Shown: positions 1 to 8,882, counted from the stretch's first letter. The stretch: DNA of 64,000 nucleotides from Acinetobacter lwoffii (GCF_024129355.1 NZ_JAMXXP010000001.1:1-64000), one strand, 5' to 3'. Translations and numbers: made by a program. Notes: generated by a model not told the origin, from the sequence alone.

Positions 1-2
1 AT

Positions 3-125
3 GGCGTTTTAAAACATCAGACTGCCTATCAAAGAGATTATTTATTGGTCGAATAATCTCAAAACCTGATTGACTACCAAGACGGTATCTCATCACTTGC
101 GCTTCGTTTTAAAGCAGGACTTTAA
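3..125 (+). pseudogene. Possible 3' tail of a gene with an in-frame stop
   Basis: Reading from base 3, an open frame enters from the left edge, meets TAA at 54-56, then continues in the same frame to TAA at 123-125. The piece after the first stop reads like protein (NLIDYQDGISSLALRFKAGL). Changing TAA to CAA would join the two parts into one frame. The pattern loosely resembles the C-terminal helix of TolC-family outer membrane factors, but it is too short to assign. It may be a decayed gene end or chance. Bases 126-214 show no gene. Confidence 0.25.
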
Positions 126-220
126 AACTTGCTCAGGATAGGGAACATCCATTACAGAATAAATTTAAGCTAGAATTTCAATATTGGAATTAAATAACAA
201 TAATTAAAGTCACAATGAAA

Positions 221-270
221 GTTCCCTCTCCCTTTGGGATGAGAAGCACTGCTTCGCAAGGGGGAGAGAG
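221..270. repeat. Palindromic repeat arm before the DUF559 gene
   Basis: This is an imperfect hairpin: CCCTCTCCCTTT at the left pairs with the GGGGGAGAGAG region at the right around a GATGAGAAGCACTGCTTCGC core. A very similar block lies at 18535-18585, with the same GATGAGCAGCACTGC core and flanking GTTCTC / GAGAAC arms. Here the purine-rich right arm also supplies the ribosome binding site of the downstream nuclease-like gene. Confidence 0.6.
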
Positions 271-277
271 AATAACA

Positions 278-646
278 ATGAAAATAGATCCCCAATTACT
301 CACTTTCGCCAAATCAATGCGCCACACCGCCACTGATGCAGAATACCTCATGTGGCAAATTTTACGCGCTAAGCGTTTTATGAATCTGAAATTCCGCCGT
401 CAGCATGTGATTAAGCCATACATTTTGGATTTTTACTGTCATGAAATTGGTTTAGTCATTGAGCTGGATGGCAGTCAGCATGGAACAGATGATGCGATTG
501 AATACGATGTTGAACGAACCAAGTTTTTAGAGGCTGTGGGTTTAACTGTTGTACGGTATTGGAATCATGATGTTTTAGGAAGGACGGATGTGATTTTAGA
601 GCATTTATGGCAAGTATGTACTGAAGTAAAGCAGACCTCTCCCTAA
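278..646 (+). CDS. DUF559 / Vsr-like endonuclease-fold protein
   Basis: This is a small protein of the DUF559 family, which has a Vsr/PD-(D/E)XK-like nuclease fold; its substrate is not established. The family pattern is visible: a basic helical N-terminus, FRRQHVIKPYILDFYC containing the first acidic residue, LVIELDGSQH as the E-x-D strand, and RYWNHDVL near the C-terminus. I chose ATG 278 (122 aa) because GGGGGAGAGAG lies just upstream and the family begins there; an ATG at 215 in the same frame would add 21 residues encoded by the palindromic repeat. The last residues (QTSP) and the stop codon are encoded inside the next repeat copy, so gene and repeat are physically fused. Confident in family, not in function. 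Confidence 0.8.
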   Translation: MKIDPQLLTFAKSMRHTATDAEYLMWQILRAKRFMNLKFRRQHVIKPYILDFYCHEIGLVIELDGSQHGTDDAIEYDVERTKFLEAVGLTVVRYWNHDVLGRTDVILEHLWQVCTEVKQTSP

Positions 647-746
647 CCCTCTCCTAAAAGGAGAGGGAATATTCATTACTAAATTCATGCAGGCATTAAA
701 TCCAATGACACTCCCTCTCCCTCGGGGAGAGGGCTGGGGTGAGGGT
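636..746. repeat. MITE/REP-like palindromic repeat, copy 1
   Basis: Two GC-rich hairpins flank an AT-rich spacer. The left hairpin is CCCTCTCC...GGAGAGGG (about 647-667) and the right is CCCTCTCCC (713-721) with GGGAGAGGG (725-733). The outer ends, CCTCTCCCTAACCC and GGGCTGGGGTGAGGGT, are imperfect inverted repeats of each other. The spacer (ATTCATTACTAAATTCATG) is recognisably shared with the copy at 10891-11004. The stop codon of the DUF559 gene lies within the left end. Confidence 0.75.
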
Positions 747-759
747 AATTGATCTTTTA

Positions 760-811
760 CTATATATAGTGTTTTTAATTATTAAATTATCTATATATAG
801 TGTTTTTAATT
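760..811. repeat. Tandem pair of CTATATATAG palindromes
   Basis: A 21-base unit (CTATATATAGTGTTTTTAATT) occurs at 760-780 and again at 791-811, a period of 31 bases or about three helical turns. Each unit begins with the perfect palindrome CTATATATAG. The second unit runs directly into the -35 box of the promoter at 811-839, so the pair could be a regulator binding site. Function is inferred only. Confidence 0.55.
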
Positions 812-839
812 TGACATTACATTAATGGATTTATATGAT
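811..839 (+). promoter_or_regulatory. Strong sigma-70 promoter for the small-gene cluster
   Basis: TTGACA at 811-816 is separated by 17 bases from TATGAT at 834-839, which is nearly the sigma-70 consensus. It would start transcription near 846, ahead of the reading frame at 876 and the small frames behind it. The palindrome pair at 760-811 abuts its upstream side. Confidence 0.7.
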
Positions 840-875
840 TAAAACTTAGAATAAAAAGGTATAAATATATCGATA

Positions 876-1247
876 TTGAGTTGGGATGATAGTAATAGTA
901 GTTCCTCGTTGCTCAGTAGAAATAGTAAGTTAAAACTCGCATTAGATATATTAGCAGGTGTTTTATCACGTCTAGGTAATACTGAGTGTGAAAGAACTAT
1001 ATTTGCCCATTTCCAAAAGATGTATCACAATCTATTATCAAAAATAGGCATTCTCGTTGATTTAGATACTTTCCTTTATCACTATATCAATAGAGAAGTT
1101 TCTAAATTTTTTTCAAAATCCTTAAAGGGTAATGAATCGGTAAGTTTACAAACATTCTTTAAAATTATTCTATTAGTAGCTTTACCAATTATTTTTATAA
1201 CCACTCGTAATTTTTCAATTCAAAAAAATCTCTCTATCTCTGCTTGA
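876..1247 (+). CDS. Hypothetical AT-rich protein with one C-terminal membrane segment
   Basis: I do not recognise this 123-residue protein. It starts at TTG with no clear ribosome binding site nearby (AAGG lies 16 bases upstream), so the start is uncertain. The N-terminus is serine-rich, the middle is helical with several aromatic residues, and residues about 92-109 (FFKIILLVALPIIFITT) form a hydrophobic segment. Base composition is clearly more AT-rich than valS next door, which suggests acquisition. A near-consensus promoter lies just upstream, and two even smaller frames follow. It could be a small membrane protein of an accessory locus; real coding status is moderately likely. Confidence 0.45.
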   Translation: MSWDDSNSSSSLLSRNSKLKLALDILAGVLSRLGNTECERTIFAHFQKMYHNLLSKIGILVDLDTFLYHYINREVSKFFSKSLKGNESVSLQTFFKIILLVALPIIFITTRNFSIQKNLSISA

Positions 1248-1256
1248 GTAACTCCT

Positions 1257-1334
1257 ATGACCAAACTGTATTTATTTACACGTTTGGGGCATATCATTAA
1301 AAAACTCAGACGTGTAGTCCAAAATTCTATTTAG
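1257..1334 (+). CDS. Possible 25-residue basic leader-like ORF
   Basis: ATG at 1257 opens a 25-codon frame rich in Lys, Arg and hydrophobic residues (MTKLYLFTRLGHIIKKLRRV...). Its TAG at 1332-1334 overlaps the AGAAGG ribosome binding site of the next small gene, an arrangement that would couple their translation. It begins 9 bases after the stop of the preceding frame. Coding status is doubtful because of its size. Confidence 0.25.
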   Translation: MTKLYLFTRLGHIIKKLRRVVQNSI

Positions 1335-1348
1335 AAGGTAAAGAATTT

Positions 1349-1525
1349 ATGGCTAGACGTAAAAAGTCAAAAGCTAAAAAAAGAACTAAGGTTGTTAAAT
1401 CTCAGCCAATTATCATTATTAATGAGCAACCAGAAAGTTTGCGATATTGGCAGCAGGTGTTAGTAATATTAATAGTTCCGCTATTTAATTGGATAAAAGA
1501 AATTATCCAAACATATTGGAATTAA
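1349..1525 (+). CDS. Small basic membrane protein, 58 residues
   Basis: ATG at 1349 follows AGAAGG (1333-1338) at a workable distance. The product has a strongly basic N-terminus (ARRKKSKAKKRTK), then a hydrophobic stretch at about residues 37-47 (VLVILIVPLF) and ends IIQTYWN. The basic-then-hydrophobic layout fits a small inner-membrane protein with its N-terminus inside. The stop codon is followed immediately by a strong terminator, which supports it as the last gene of the small AT-rich transcription unit that starts near 846. I do not recognise a family. Confidence 0.5.
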   Translation: MARRKKSKAKKRTKVVKSQPIIIINEQPESLRYWQQVLVILIVPLFNWIKEIIQTYWN

Positions 1526-1557
1526 AAAAATCCCCTCACTAAGAGGGGATTTTTTTG
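1524..1557. terminator. Bidirectional rho-independent terminator
   Basis: The stem ATCCCCTC / GAGGGGAT (1530-1537 and 1543-1550) has an A-tract before it and a T-tract after it. It serves the small-gene unit from the left and valS from the right. Nearly the same stem ends the RelA/SpoT-domain gene at 12323-12346. Confidence 0.85.
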
Positions 1558-1572
1558 AATCAAACTACAGCC

Positions 1573-4467
1573 TTAAAGCGCCGCAATCTGCTCCATATTC
1601 GCTTTAATCTTCGCTAACTGATCAGCAAACTCAGCAAGTTTTACTTTCTCGCCTTCAACCACAGCCGCAGGTGCTTTTGCCACAAAACCTTCATTCGAAA
1701 GTTTATTGGCAATTTGATCATGCTGTTTTTGAACCTTGTCTAAGTCTTTTTGCAGACGACCCAATTCCGCTTTCGGGTCAATTAAGCCCTTCATTGGAAC
1801 GAATACAGATACATGACCCACTACAGATGAAGACGACAATGGTGGTTGTTCACCGTCAGCAAGGAAAGTAATGCTCTCAACTTTAGCCAATGCTTTAAAC
1901 AACGCTTCAATACGTGTGATCTGTGCTTTTTCAGCATCAGTGGTGTTTTGCAGAAGAACAGGCAATAAACGCGCATTACCTAAGCCCATCTCACCACGGA
2001 TGTTACGTACCGCACCAATCAAACCTTGAAGCCATTGCATATCTGCTTCAGCCTGGTCATTAATCAATGCTTGCTCAGCAACAGGGTACGGCGCCAACAT
2101 AATGGTTTCGCCCGAAATGTTGAGTTTCGGTGCAAGCGTTTGCCAGATTTCTTCAGTCAGGTAAGGCATTAACGGATGGGCCAAACGTAACGAAGCTTCC
2201 ATTACAGAAAGAAGAACACGACGCACTTCAGCTTTACGCTCAACCGATACGTTTTCGTCATTCAGAACAGGCTTAGTCAGCTCTACATACCAGTCACAGT
2301 ATTCATTCCAAATAAACTCGTAAATCGCTTGTGCAGCCAAGTCTAAACGGTAAGTAGCAAATGCTGTTTGCACTGCTTGTTCCACTTTTTGTAGACGGCT
2401 CACGATCCATTGTTCAGGCAATTCCCAAAGATCAGGACGTACTTCTGAACCAATCGTTTGACCTTCGACATTCATCATTACGAAACGGGTTGCGTTCCAG
2501 ATTTTGTTGGCAAAGTTACGGTAGCCTTCAACACGCTTCATGTCGAACTTGATGTCACGACCGGTGTTTGCAAGCGCACAGAAGGTGAAACGAACCGCAT
2601 CTGTACCGTAAGACTGAATCCCTTCAGGGAATTCTTTACGGGTTGATTTTTCAATCTTCGCCGCTTGTTTCGGGTTCATCAAACCTGTGGTACGTTTTTG
2701 TACTAAAGTTTCAAGATCAACACCGTCAATCAAATCTAATGGGTCAAGGACGTTACCCTTAGATTTAGACATCTTCTGACCTTCGCCATCACGTACCAAA
2801 CCGTGAACATACACCGTTTTAAACGGCACTTGTGGCGTACCATCTTCATTTTTCATGAAGTGCATGGTCATCATGATCATGCGGGCCACCCAGAAGAAGA
2901 TGATGTCAAAACCTGTCACCAATACATCTGTTGGGTGGAATGTATTTAAGAAGTAGTTTGCTTTGTCTTTTGCTTCGTCGCCAGTCCAACCTAAAGTTGA
3001 GAATGTCCAAAGACCTGAAGAGAACCATGTATCCAGTACATCTTCGTCTTGGTTTAATTGAACATCGGCAGGGATGTTGTTTTTCGCACGAACTTCAGCT
3101 TCGTCACGACCAACATATACATTGCCTTGTGCATCGTACCAAGCCGGGATACGGTGACCCCACCACAATTGACGCGAGATACACCAGTCTTGGATGTTGT
3201 TCATCCATGCCATGTACATGTTGCTGTACTGCTCAGGCACAAATTTAATGTCGCCATCTTTTACAGCTTTAATTGCAGGCTCAGCAAGCGGTGCAATTTT
3301 CACATACCATTGGTCAGTTAATAGTGGCTCAACGATCACGCCTGAACGGTCACCGCGAGGTGGCTTCAGCGTATAGGGTTGAATTTGGTCTAACCAGCCT
3401 TCAGCTTCCGCTTGTTCTACTAATTTTTTACGTGCTTCAAAACGCTCTAAACCAATGTAGTCCGCAGGCGCAGGGATGGTTTTAGAAATTTGTTCGCCCG
3501 CTTTTGCGATGTATTCAAACTCAGCCAACACTTCAGCATTTTTGTTGAAGATGTTGATGATTGGCAATTCGCAACGTTTACCCACTTCATAGTCATTGAA
3601 GTCATGAGCAGGGGTGATTTTTACACAGCCTGTACCGAATTCTTTATCTACATATTCATCTTTAACGATTGGAACAGCACGACCTGTAATTGGCAGGATG
3701 ATGTTCTTACCAACTAAAGCTGCATAACGCTCATCATCAAGTGCAACCGCAACTGCTGTATCACCCAATAGTGTTTCAGGACGAGTGGTTGCCACAACGA
3801 TGTAATCTTTACCATCGTGGGTACGAAGTGACTTATCTTCAAAGAAGTATTTGAAGTGCCAGAGTGAACCTGCTTCTTCTTTATCAGACTCAACTTCTAA
3901 GTCAGAAAGGGCAGTTTGTAATTTTGGATCCCAGTTCACCAAACGTTTGCCGCGGTAGATCAGACCTTCTTCGTGAAGTTTTACAAACACTTCTTTTACT
4001 GCGTTTGATAAACCCTCATCCATGGTGAAGCGTTCACGTGACCAGTCAACTGAAGAACCTAAGCGACGGATTTGACGGGTAATGTTACCGCCAGACTGTT
4101 CTTTCCATTCCCACACTTTTTCGATGAACTTTTCACGACCCAAGTCATGACGGCTAATACCTTGCGCACCCAGCTGACGCTCTACAACCATTTGCGTTGC
4201 AATACCTGCATGGTCAGTACCCGGTTGCCATAAGGTGTTTTTACCTGACATACGGTTGAAACGCGTCAAGGCATCCATGATGGCATTGTTGAAACCATGA
4301 CCCATGTGCAGGCTACCAGTGACGTTTGGTGGCGGAATCATGATACAGAAAGATTCGCCTTTTTCAGACGGCTTAAAGTAACCACGCTCTTCCCAAGTTT
4401 GGTACCATTTTTTCTCGATCTCGGTCGGATCGTAGGTTGTCGCGATATTTTGCGCTGAGTCAGTCAT
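1573..4467 (-). CDS. valS: Valine--tRNA ligase
   Basis: Class I aminoacyl-tRNA synthetase that charges tRNA-Val and edits mischarged threonine. The protein has 964 residues, the normal length. The HIGH motif appears as HMGH (residues 54-57, after PPPNVTGSL), the KMSKS loop as [14 protein letters not shown] near residue 564, and the connective editing domain ([22 protein letters not shown]) lies between them. The C-terminus ([19 protein letters not shown]) is the typical valine arm coiled coil. The ATG at 4465-4467 gives the family N-terminus ([13 protein letters not shown]). It is transcribed alone and diverges from the gene at 4642. Confidence 0.99.
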   Translation of the reverse strand: MTDSAQNIATTYDPTEIEKKWYQTWEERGYFKPSEKGESFCIMIPPPNVTGSLHMGHGFNNAIMDALTRFNRMSGKNTLWQPGTDHAGIATQMVVERQLGAQGISRHDLGREKFIEKVWEWKEQSGGNITRQIRRLGSSVDWSRERFTMDEGLSNAVKEVFVKLHEEGLIYRGKRLVNWDPKLQTALSDLEVESDKEEAGSLWHFKYFFEDKSLRTHDGKDYIVVATTRPETLLGDTAVAVALDDERYAALVGKNIILPITGRAVPIVKDEYVDKEFGTGCVKITPAHDFNDYEVGKRCELPIINIFNKNAEVLAEFEYIAKAGEQISKTIPAPADYIGLERFEARKKLVEQAEAEGWLDQIQPYTLKPPRGDRSGVIVEPLLTDQWYVKIAPLAEPAIKAVKDGDIKFVPEQYSNMYMAWMNNIQDWCISRQLWWGHRIPAWYDAQGNVYVGRDEAEVRAKNNIPADVQLNQDEDVLDTWFSSGLWTFSTLGWTGDEAKDKANYFLNTFHPTDVLVTGFDIIFFWVARMIMMTMHFMKNEDGTPQVPFKTVYVHGLVRDGEGQKMSKSKGNVLDPLDLIDGVDLETLVQKRTTGLMNPKQAAKIEKSTRKEFPEGIQSYGTDAVRFTFCALANTGRDIKFDMKRVEGYRNFANKIWNATRFVMMNVEGQTIGSEVRPDLWELPEQWIVSRLQKVEQAVQTAFATYRLDLAAQAIYEFIWNEYCDWYVELTKPVLNDENVSVERKAEVRRVLLSVMEASLRLAHPLMPYLTEEIWQTLAPKLNISGETIMLAPYPVAEQALINDQAEADMQWLQGLIGAVRNIRGEMGLGNARLLPVLLQNTTDAEKAQITRIEALFKALAKVESITFLADGEQPPLSSSSVVGHVSVFVPMKGLIDPKAELGRLQKDLDKVQKQHDQIANKLSNEGFVAKAPAAVVEGEKVKLAEFADQLAKIKANMEQIAAL

Positions 4468-4562
4468 AGTCTAAACAGATCAAAAGTGAATGAAAAATTG
4501 CATCTATTGTAGCAAAAAAAATAGTGCATGCGGCAGCTTAACCAAATGCAAACTTTAGCCAA

Positions 4563-4591
4563 TTGGCATGTATAGCAACTCATCGTATGAT
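4563..4591 (+). promoter_or_regulatory. Sigma-70 promoter for the 4642 gene and SDR
   Basis: TTGGCA (4563-4568), a 17-base spacer and TATGAT (4586-4591) form a good promoter about 50 bases before the ATG at 4642. It lies in the divergent gap shared with valS. Confidence 0.6.
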
Positions 4592-4641
4592 AGATTGATA
4601 AAAAACGCGACTCATCGCAGCATATCAAAAAGGATAATAAG

Positions 4642-5313
4642 ATGAGCTATAACATTTCCCTGAAGCTTCAACCCGAAACCCATCAGCGCTTTAAAGACCT
4701 TCATTCCAGATTAAATGCCGGCGAGCGAGACAGTCTTGCCAGACCCTTAGGTGAAAATCTGGCCGATATGGCCTGTGAAATTATTGACCAGATTTTTGGT
4801 CAGGTGGTGCAGTTGGCCAATTCACCGGACAGCGAGTCCGAAAAAGTGATTCAGCAGATTATGCATAACACCCGTAAATATATGCCGTGGTCGGTTTCGT
4901 TGTTTGGCAATGAGCGTCTGATGCCTATGGTGAACTATTTGCATCGCATGACCTATGAGCATCAAGGTGATGCTTTTGTTCGATATCCGGTGGAAAAATT
5001 GCTGGTGATGGAGTTGCTCGGCTGTATTGACCAGATGAAAAATGGTAATCATCAATATGTATCACCAGCTTTAAAAGCCTTTACTCAGGTGGTCGATCAA
5101 GGGGTGACACATCTGATCCGTGAACCGAAAAAAATGTTGAAATTTAATGTGGTGGTCGATAAAACCTTGAATGGGGTGATTCATATAACCACCCAGTTAG
5201 GCTATAAACGTTTTGACAAACTCGGTAGCATCTATGATGCCGATACAATGAGTTATTATTTTGAGCATTTGTTGGTATTTCTGGAAGATGAAATACCGCA
5301 CCATATTCATTAA
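4642..5313 (+). CDS. Conserved hypothetical protein upstream of an SDR
   Basis: I do not recognise a named domain in this 223-residue soluble protein. It is largely helical and mildly acidic, without a signal peptide or membrane segment; residues 1-60 (SYNISLKLQPETHQRFKDLHSRL...) look like a folded helical start. The ATG follows AAAGGATAATAAG, a good ribosome binding site. The stop is 20 bases before the SDR gene, so the two are probably co-transcribed from the promoter at 4563-4591 and may work in one pathway. Codon use resembles neighbouring core genes, so it is probably an ordinary genus-level gene of unknown role. Confidence 0.8.
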   Translation: MSYNISLKLQPETHQRFKDLHSRLNAGERDSLARPLGENLADMACEIIDQIFGQVVQLANSPDSESEKVIQQIMHNTRKYMPWSVSLFGNERLMPMVNYLHRMTYEHQGDAFVRYPVEKLLVMELLGCIDQMKNGNHQYVSPALKAFTQVVDQGVTHLIREPKKMLKFNVVVDKTLNGVIHITTQLGYKRFDKLGSIYDADTMSYYFEHLLVFLEDEIPHHIH

Positions 5314-5333
5314 AACAAGGGAAAGAGGATTTC

Positions 5334-6140
5334 ATGGCGAAAGTTGAAGACTTAAATGGAAAAGTGGTCTGGATTACCGGCGCATCTTCAGGGATTGGCA
5401 AGGCGATTGCACAACAATGTGCTGCACTCGGAGCACAGGTGGTACTGACTGCACGCCGGCATGCAGAACTGGAAAATGTTCGCCAAAGTCTTGCTCATCC
5501 AGATCAGCATATTTCAGTCATTGCCGATATCACCGATGAAAGTCAGGTTCGTCATGCTTATGAGCAAGTTTTGCAACAAAAAGGCCGGATCGATTGGCTG
5601 ATTAATAATGCTGGGCTAAGTCAACGTGCCCTGATTCAAGACACCACCATGCAGACTGAACGCGCCATTATGGAAGTCGATTACTTCTCTCAGGTGTTTC
5701 TCACCAAAATGGTATTATCGACCTTTCTGGCACAAAAATCTGGTCGTATCGTGTTTATTTCCAGTGTGGCAGGTTTGCTCGGCACCCAGTATCGAGCTTC
5801 TTATTCAGCAGCCAAAGCAGCGATTCACATGTGGGCCAACAGCTTGCGTGCTGAAGTGGCTGATCAGGGCGTGCAGGTCTCGGTGATTTTCCCGGGCTTT
5901 GTTCAAACCAATGTGTCGTTTAATGCTTTAAATGGGGAAGGCAAGCCACAAGCCAAGCAAGATGAAGCGATTGAAAATGGTCTGTCGGCAGAGGATTTTT
6001 CCCGTCAAACAGTACAAGCCTTGCAGTGTGGCGAAGAATATATTGTGATTGGCGGCAAGAAAGAAAAACTCGGTGTGCTGGTTTCGCGTATTTCACCCAA
6101 GGTGTTATACAAAATGATTCGCAAAACCAAGGTCAAATAA
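5334..6140 (+). CDS. Short-chain dehydrogenase/reductase (SDR, DHRS7-like)
   Basis: NAD(P)-dependent oxidoreductase of the classical SDR family; the substrate is unknown. The Rossmann glycine motif TGASSGIG lies at residues 15-22, NNAG at 91-94, and the catalytic set is Ser143/144, Tyr157 and Lys161 in ISS...YSAAK. The C-terminal tail (RISPKVLYKMIRKTKVK) is basic, as in membrane-associated DHRS7-type members. The ATG follows AGAGGA, and the gene is 20 bases behind the unknown gene at 4642, which suggests an operon. It converges with the diguanylate cyclase at 6159. Family is certain; calling it lipid- or steroid-directed would be a guess. Confidence 0.92.
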   Translation: MAKVEDLNGKVVWITGASSGIGKAIAQQCAALGAQVVLTARRHAELENVRQSLAHPDQHISVIADITDESQVRHAYEQVLQQKGRIDWLINNAGLSQRALIQDTTMQTERAIMEVDYFSQVFLTKMVLSTFLAQKSGRIVFISSVAGLLGTQYRASYSAAKAAIHMWANSLRAEVADQGVQVSVIFPGFVQTNVSFNALNGEGKPQAKQDEAIENGLSAEDFSRQTVQALQCGEEYIVIGGKKEKLGVLVSRISPKVLYKMIRKTKVK

Positions 6141-6146
6141 TTTAAA

Positions 6147-6164
6147 GCCTGATCAAATTCAGGC
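6147..6164. terminator. Weak hairpin between convergent genes
   Basis: GCCTGA (6147-6152) pairs with TCAGGC (6159-6164) around a six-base loop, followed by AATTTTC. It overlaps the stop codon of the minus-strand gene. It probably helps end transcription of the SDR gene, though the T-tract is poor. Confidence 0.45.
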
Positions 6165-7313
6165 AATTTTCTCTTGCGCGAAATGAACCTGATTGCGGCC
6201 CATCTGTTTGGCCTGATACATGGCATGATCGGCCGCTAACATGGCTTCTTTAATTTGAGTAGGATGGTTAAAGAAGCTGACCCCAATACTGATAGTAAGG
6301 TAAATATGCTGCTCTTCATGATGTAATGGAGTTTCTTCAAGCTGCAACCGGATCCGTTCAGCAATTTTAAAGGCGGCATCCTTTTGAATATTATGCAAAA
6401 CGAGCAGAAATTCTTCACCGCCAATCCGTGAAACCTGATCTTTACTGCGAATGTTAGCTTTAAATATCTGACTGATATGTTGTAAAACCAGATCACCGAC
6501 CTGATGTCCATAACGATCATTAACTGCTTTGAAATGATCTAAATCTGCCATCAAAACTGCATGCTGTAAGGCAGGATTAGGATCTATTTTTTGAATATAG
6601 GCTTCAAAGCCACGGCGGTTTAATAATCCGGTCAGCGGGTCGTGATGGCGCTCCCGTTGCAACTTTCGCACCAGATCCAAAATTGCACAGCCAATGAATA
6701 AACCTAAAAAGATCAGATCAATCAGCAGCAGGAGCAGCTGCGTAAATGCCCATGCCGGTTCGTAATGGGCGACAAATCCCTGATCCTCAAGCAAAACAGA
6801 GAACAGCAAAGCACGTCCCATGATGATGAACGTGGTCGCGAAGGTAAAAATTTTCAGGTAACTGTCGATACGTAAGCGTGTACTCGTCCGAATAAAGGCA
6901 ATCGGGCGATGCAAATAAATTGCCGCAGTAATGCTACCAATAATCAGCAAACGGACAGTCTGGTCAGCAGTCACTTGGGTAAAGTAGTAAATGCCAAACG
7001 CACCCAAGGCAATCAGGTAAATATAGTTTGGCCATACATAGTCGATTTTTAAACGCTCATAAATGGCTTTGCTGTGAAAGGTACAGGACAAGAAGTAAAG
7101 AGCAGCAATGAAACTGGAGATTTCAACTAAAACTGATGCAGATAAAACGGTATTGAGTAATATCGTCACGCCAATCAGAATTAGTGCATAAGCGTAAGAT
7201 CTTAAATAATTGGGTAAGCCTTTATAATAGGAAATACTCAGCGTGATGATCCCCAGGCTCGACATGATGCTGGGCACGAGTAGACTGTAAAAATTCAAAT
7301 CCGGGATCAGCAT
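6159..7313 (-). CDS. Membrane-anchored diguanylate cyclase (GGDEF)
   Basis: Makes cyclic di-GMP from two GTP. The first ~210 residues hold about six to seven hydrophobic segments forming an integral membrane sensor region of unknown ligand. The GGDEF domain starts at about residue 222 (HHDPLTGLLNRRGFE) and has the active-site GGEEF variant, which is competent in known enzymes. RSKD lies exactly five residues before GGEEF, so the RxxD inhibitory I-site is kept and product inhibition is expected. No EAL domain is present. The gene is monocistronic and convergent with the SDR gene. Family certain; the signal sensed is unknown. Confidence 0.93.
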   Translation of the reverse strand: MLIPDLNFYSLLVPSIMSSLGIITLSISYYKGLPNYLRSYAYALILIGVTILLNTVLSASVLVEISSFIAALYFLSCTFHSKAIYERLKIDYVWPNYIYLIALGAFGIYYFTQVTADQTVRLLIIGSITAAIYLHRPIAFIRTSTRLRIDSYLKIFTFATTFIIMGRALLFSVLLEDQGFVAHYEPAWAFTQLLLLLIDLIFLGLFIGCAILDLVRKLQRERHHDPLTGLLNRRGFEAYIQKIDPNPALQHAVLMADLDHFKAVNDRYGHQVGDLVLQHISQIFKANIRSKDQVSRIGGEEFLLVLHNIQKDAAFKIAERIRLQLEETPLHHEEQHIYLTISIGVSFFNHPTQIKEAMLAADHAMYQAKQMGRNQVHFAQEKIA

Positions 7314-7607
7314 GTTGGATTATAATGTGAGCAGGTGGGTGAATAATATCATTTATTACGATGAAAAATATAAATAAAATTGACAATCAAACTGATCGAA
7401 ATGACCTATAGAACTGCTTGATATTTTATAAAAATCAAAAAAATATTATCAAAATTCCTCTCACGCCTGATGATCATGGAGCTGAAAAGGCATTTGTTTT
7501 AGTTCAAATCAATGGACGTATTTATAAAATGCTACCAATTTGGACTTGTAGTTTTATCCTGAAAATTTAAGGTAGAAAAAGGATAAAAATATAAAGGATC
7601 TATCTGA

Positions 7608-8882
7608 ATGAAAACCCCGGTGCCCGATTATCTCCAGCATGTATTAACGGTCTGTCATGATAATAATCAGGGCGCTTTGGCTGATTATATCCCTGAACTG
7701 GCAGCGGTAGATCCAAACAAGTTCGCTTTGGCGCTGACTACGGTGGATGGCACGATTTATTCCACGGGAGATGATGAAACCGAATTTACCATGCAGTCGA
7801 TGTCCAAGCCTTTTGCCTATGCCTTGGCATTACAGCATTTGGGAATTCCAGCAGTACTGGAAAAGGTCGGCGTTGAACCTTCAGGAGAGGCTTTTAATCA
7901 GATTTCACTGGATAAAGAAACCAATCTTCCGAAAAATCCAATGATTAACTCGGGTGCGATCACCACGCATTCTTTGATTCCGGTACAAAAAGGCATTTCA
8001 CGTGCGGAATGCTTGCGCCGTTTTTTAAGTGAGCTGGCAGGCCGTCAACTGGAATTCGACAAGCAGGTATATAAGTCGGAAGTCAAAACTGCATTCCGGA
8101 ACCTATCGATTGGCTATATGCTGCGTACTGTAGGTGTGCTTGATTCGGATCCTGTGGAAATCGTCAATGGATATATTAAGCAATGTGCGATTAAGGTGAC
8201 GGTCAAAGATCTGGCAAATATCTGTAGTGTGCTCGCTAATGGTGGTGTTCAGGCCAAAACTGGCAAACAGTTGTTAGAGCGTGATGTAGTGCGCCAAGTG
8301 CTCAGCGTGATGATGACCTGTGGCATGTATGATGCGGCGGGTGACTGGCTGACGACGGTGGGCATTCCTGCCAAAAGTGGTGTGTCGGGTGGAATTATCG
8401 GGGTATTGCCTGGGCAGGTGGGAATTGTGGTTTTTTCTCCTAAAATTGATGAGCATGGGCATAGTGTACGTGGGGTAGATATTTTTGAGCGTTTGTCGCG
8501 TGACATGGGCTTGCATCTGATGGAAGGGACGCCATCGGCACAGACCATTTTGCAAAGTCGTTATACAGCAGGTAAGAACAATGACATTATCGTGTATGAG
8601 CTGCGCGGTGTATTGCAATTTACCGAATCGGAAATGTTGCTGCGGATCTTGCAGGATGAGCCAGATGCTAAAACACGTATAGTCATAGACCTGACCAATT
8701 TGACTCTGATTCATGATGTGGGTGCACGCATGTTATTTGAAGGCGTTAAACGTTTACAAGCAGCTGGACACAAAGTGGTAGTCATTGATTCTGAAGGCGT
8801 ATTGAGTGAAGAACAGGTAAAAGGCAATAAGCGGGTAGTAGTGACAGAAGAACTAGAGCGCTATTTGGACAAGTTGCATTAA
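7608..8882 (+). CDS. glsA: Glutaminase with C-terminal STAS domain
   Basis: Serine-dependent beta-lactamase-like glutaminase that hydrolyses glutamine to glutamate and ammonia in the cytoplasm. The catalytic SxxK is Ser64-Met-Ser-Lys67, followed by the family blocks NPMINSGAI (110-118), a Tyr-containing NLSIGYML, and SGVSGGIIGVLPGQVG (257-272). The usual bacterial enzyme is about 305 residues; this one has 424. Residues about 325-424 form a STAS-like domain (YELRGVLQF, IVIDLTNLTLIHDVGARML). At the position of the phosphorylatable Ser in anti-sigma-factor antagonists it has Val (IHDVG), so that form of switching is unlikely. The ATG follows AAAGGATC. Monocistronic and convergent with the kinase at 9004. 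Confidence 0.95.
   Translation: MKTPVPDYLQHVLTVCHDNNQGALADYIPELAAVDPNKFALALTTVDGTIYSTGDDETEFTMQSMSKPFAYALALQHLGIPAVLEKVGVEPSGEAFNQISLDKETNLPKNPMINSGAITTHSLIPVQKGISRAECLRRFLSELAGRQLEFDKQVYKSEVKTAFRNLSIGYMLRTVGVLDSDPVEIVNGYIKQCAIKVTVKDLANICSVLANGGVQAKTGKQLLERDVVRQVLSVMMTCGMYDAAGDWLTTVGIPAKSGVSGGIIGVLPGQVGIVVFSPKIDEHGHSVRGVDIFERLSRDMGLHLMEGTPSAQTILQSRYTAGKNNDIIVYELRGVLQFTESEMLLRILQDEPDAKTRIVIDLTNLTLIHDVGARMLFEGVKRLQAAGHKVVVIDSEGVLSEEQVKGNKRVVVTEELERYLDKLH

Noticed and set aside
3058..3321. Open frames antisense to valS
   Set aside because: They lack binding sites and fully overlap the intact synthetase; similar shadows occur opposite metH, sucA and other long genes.
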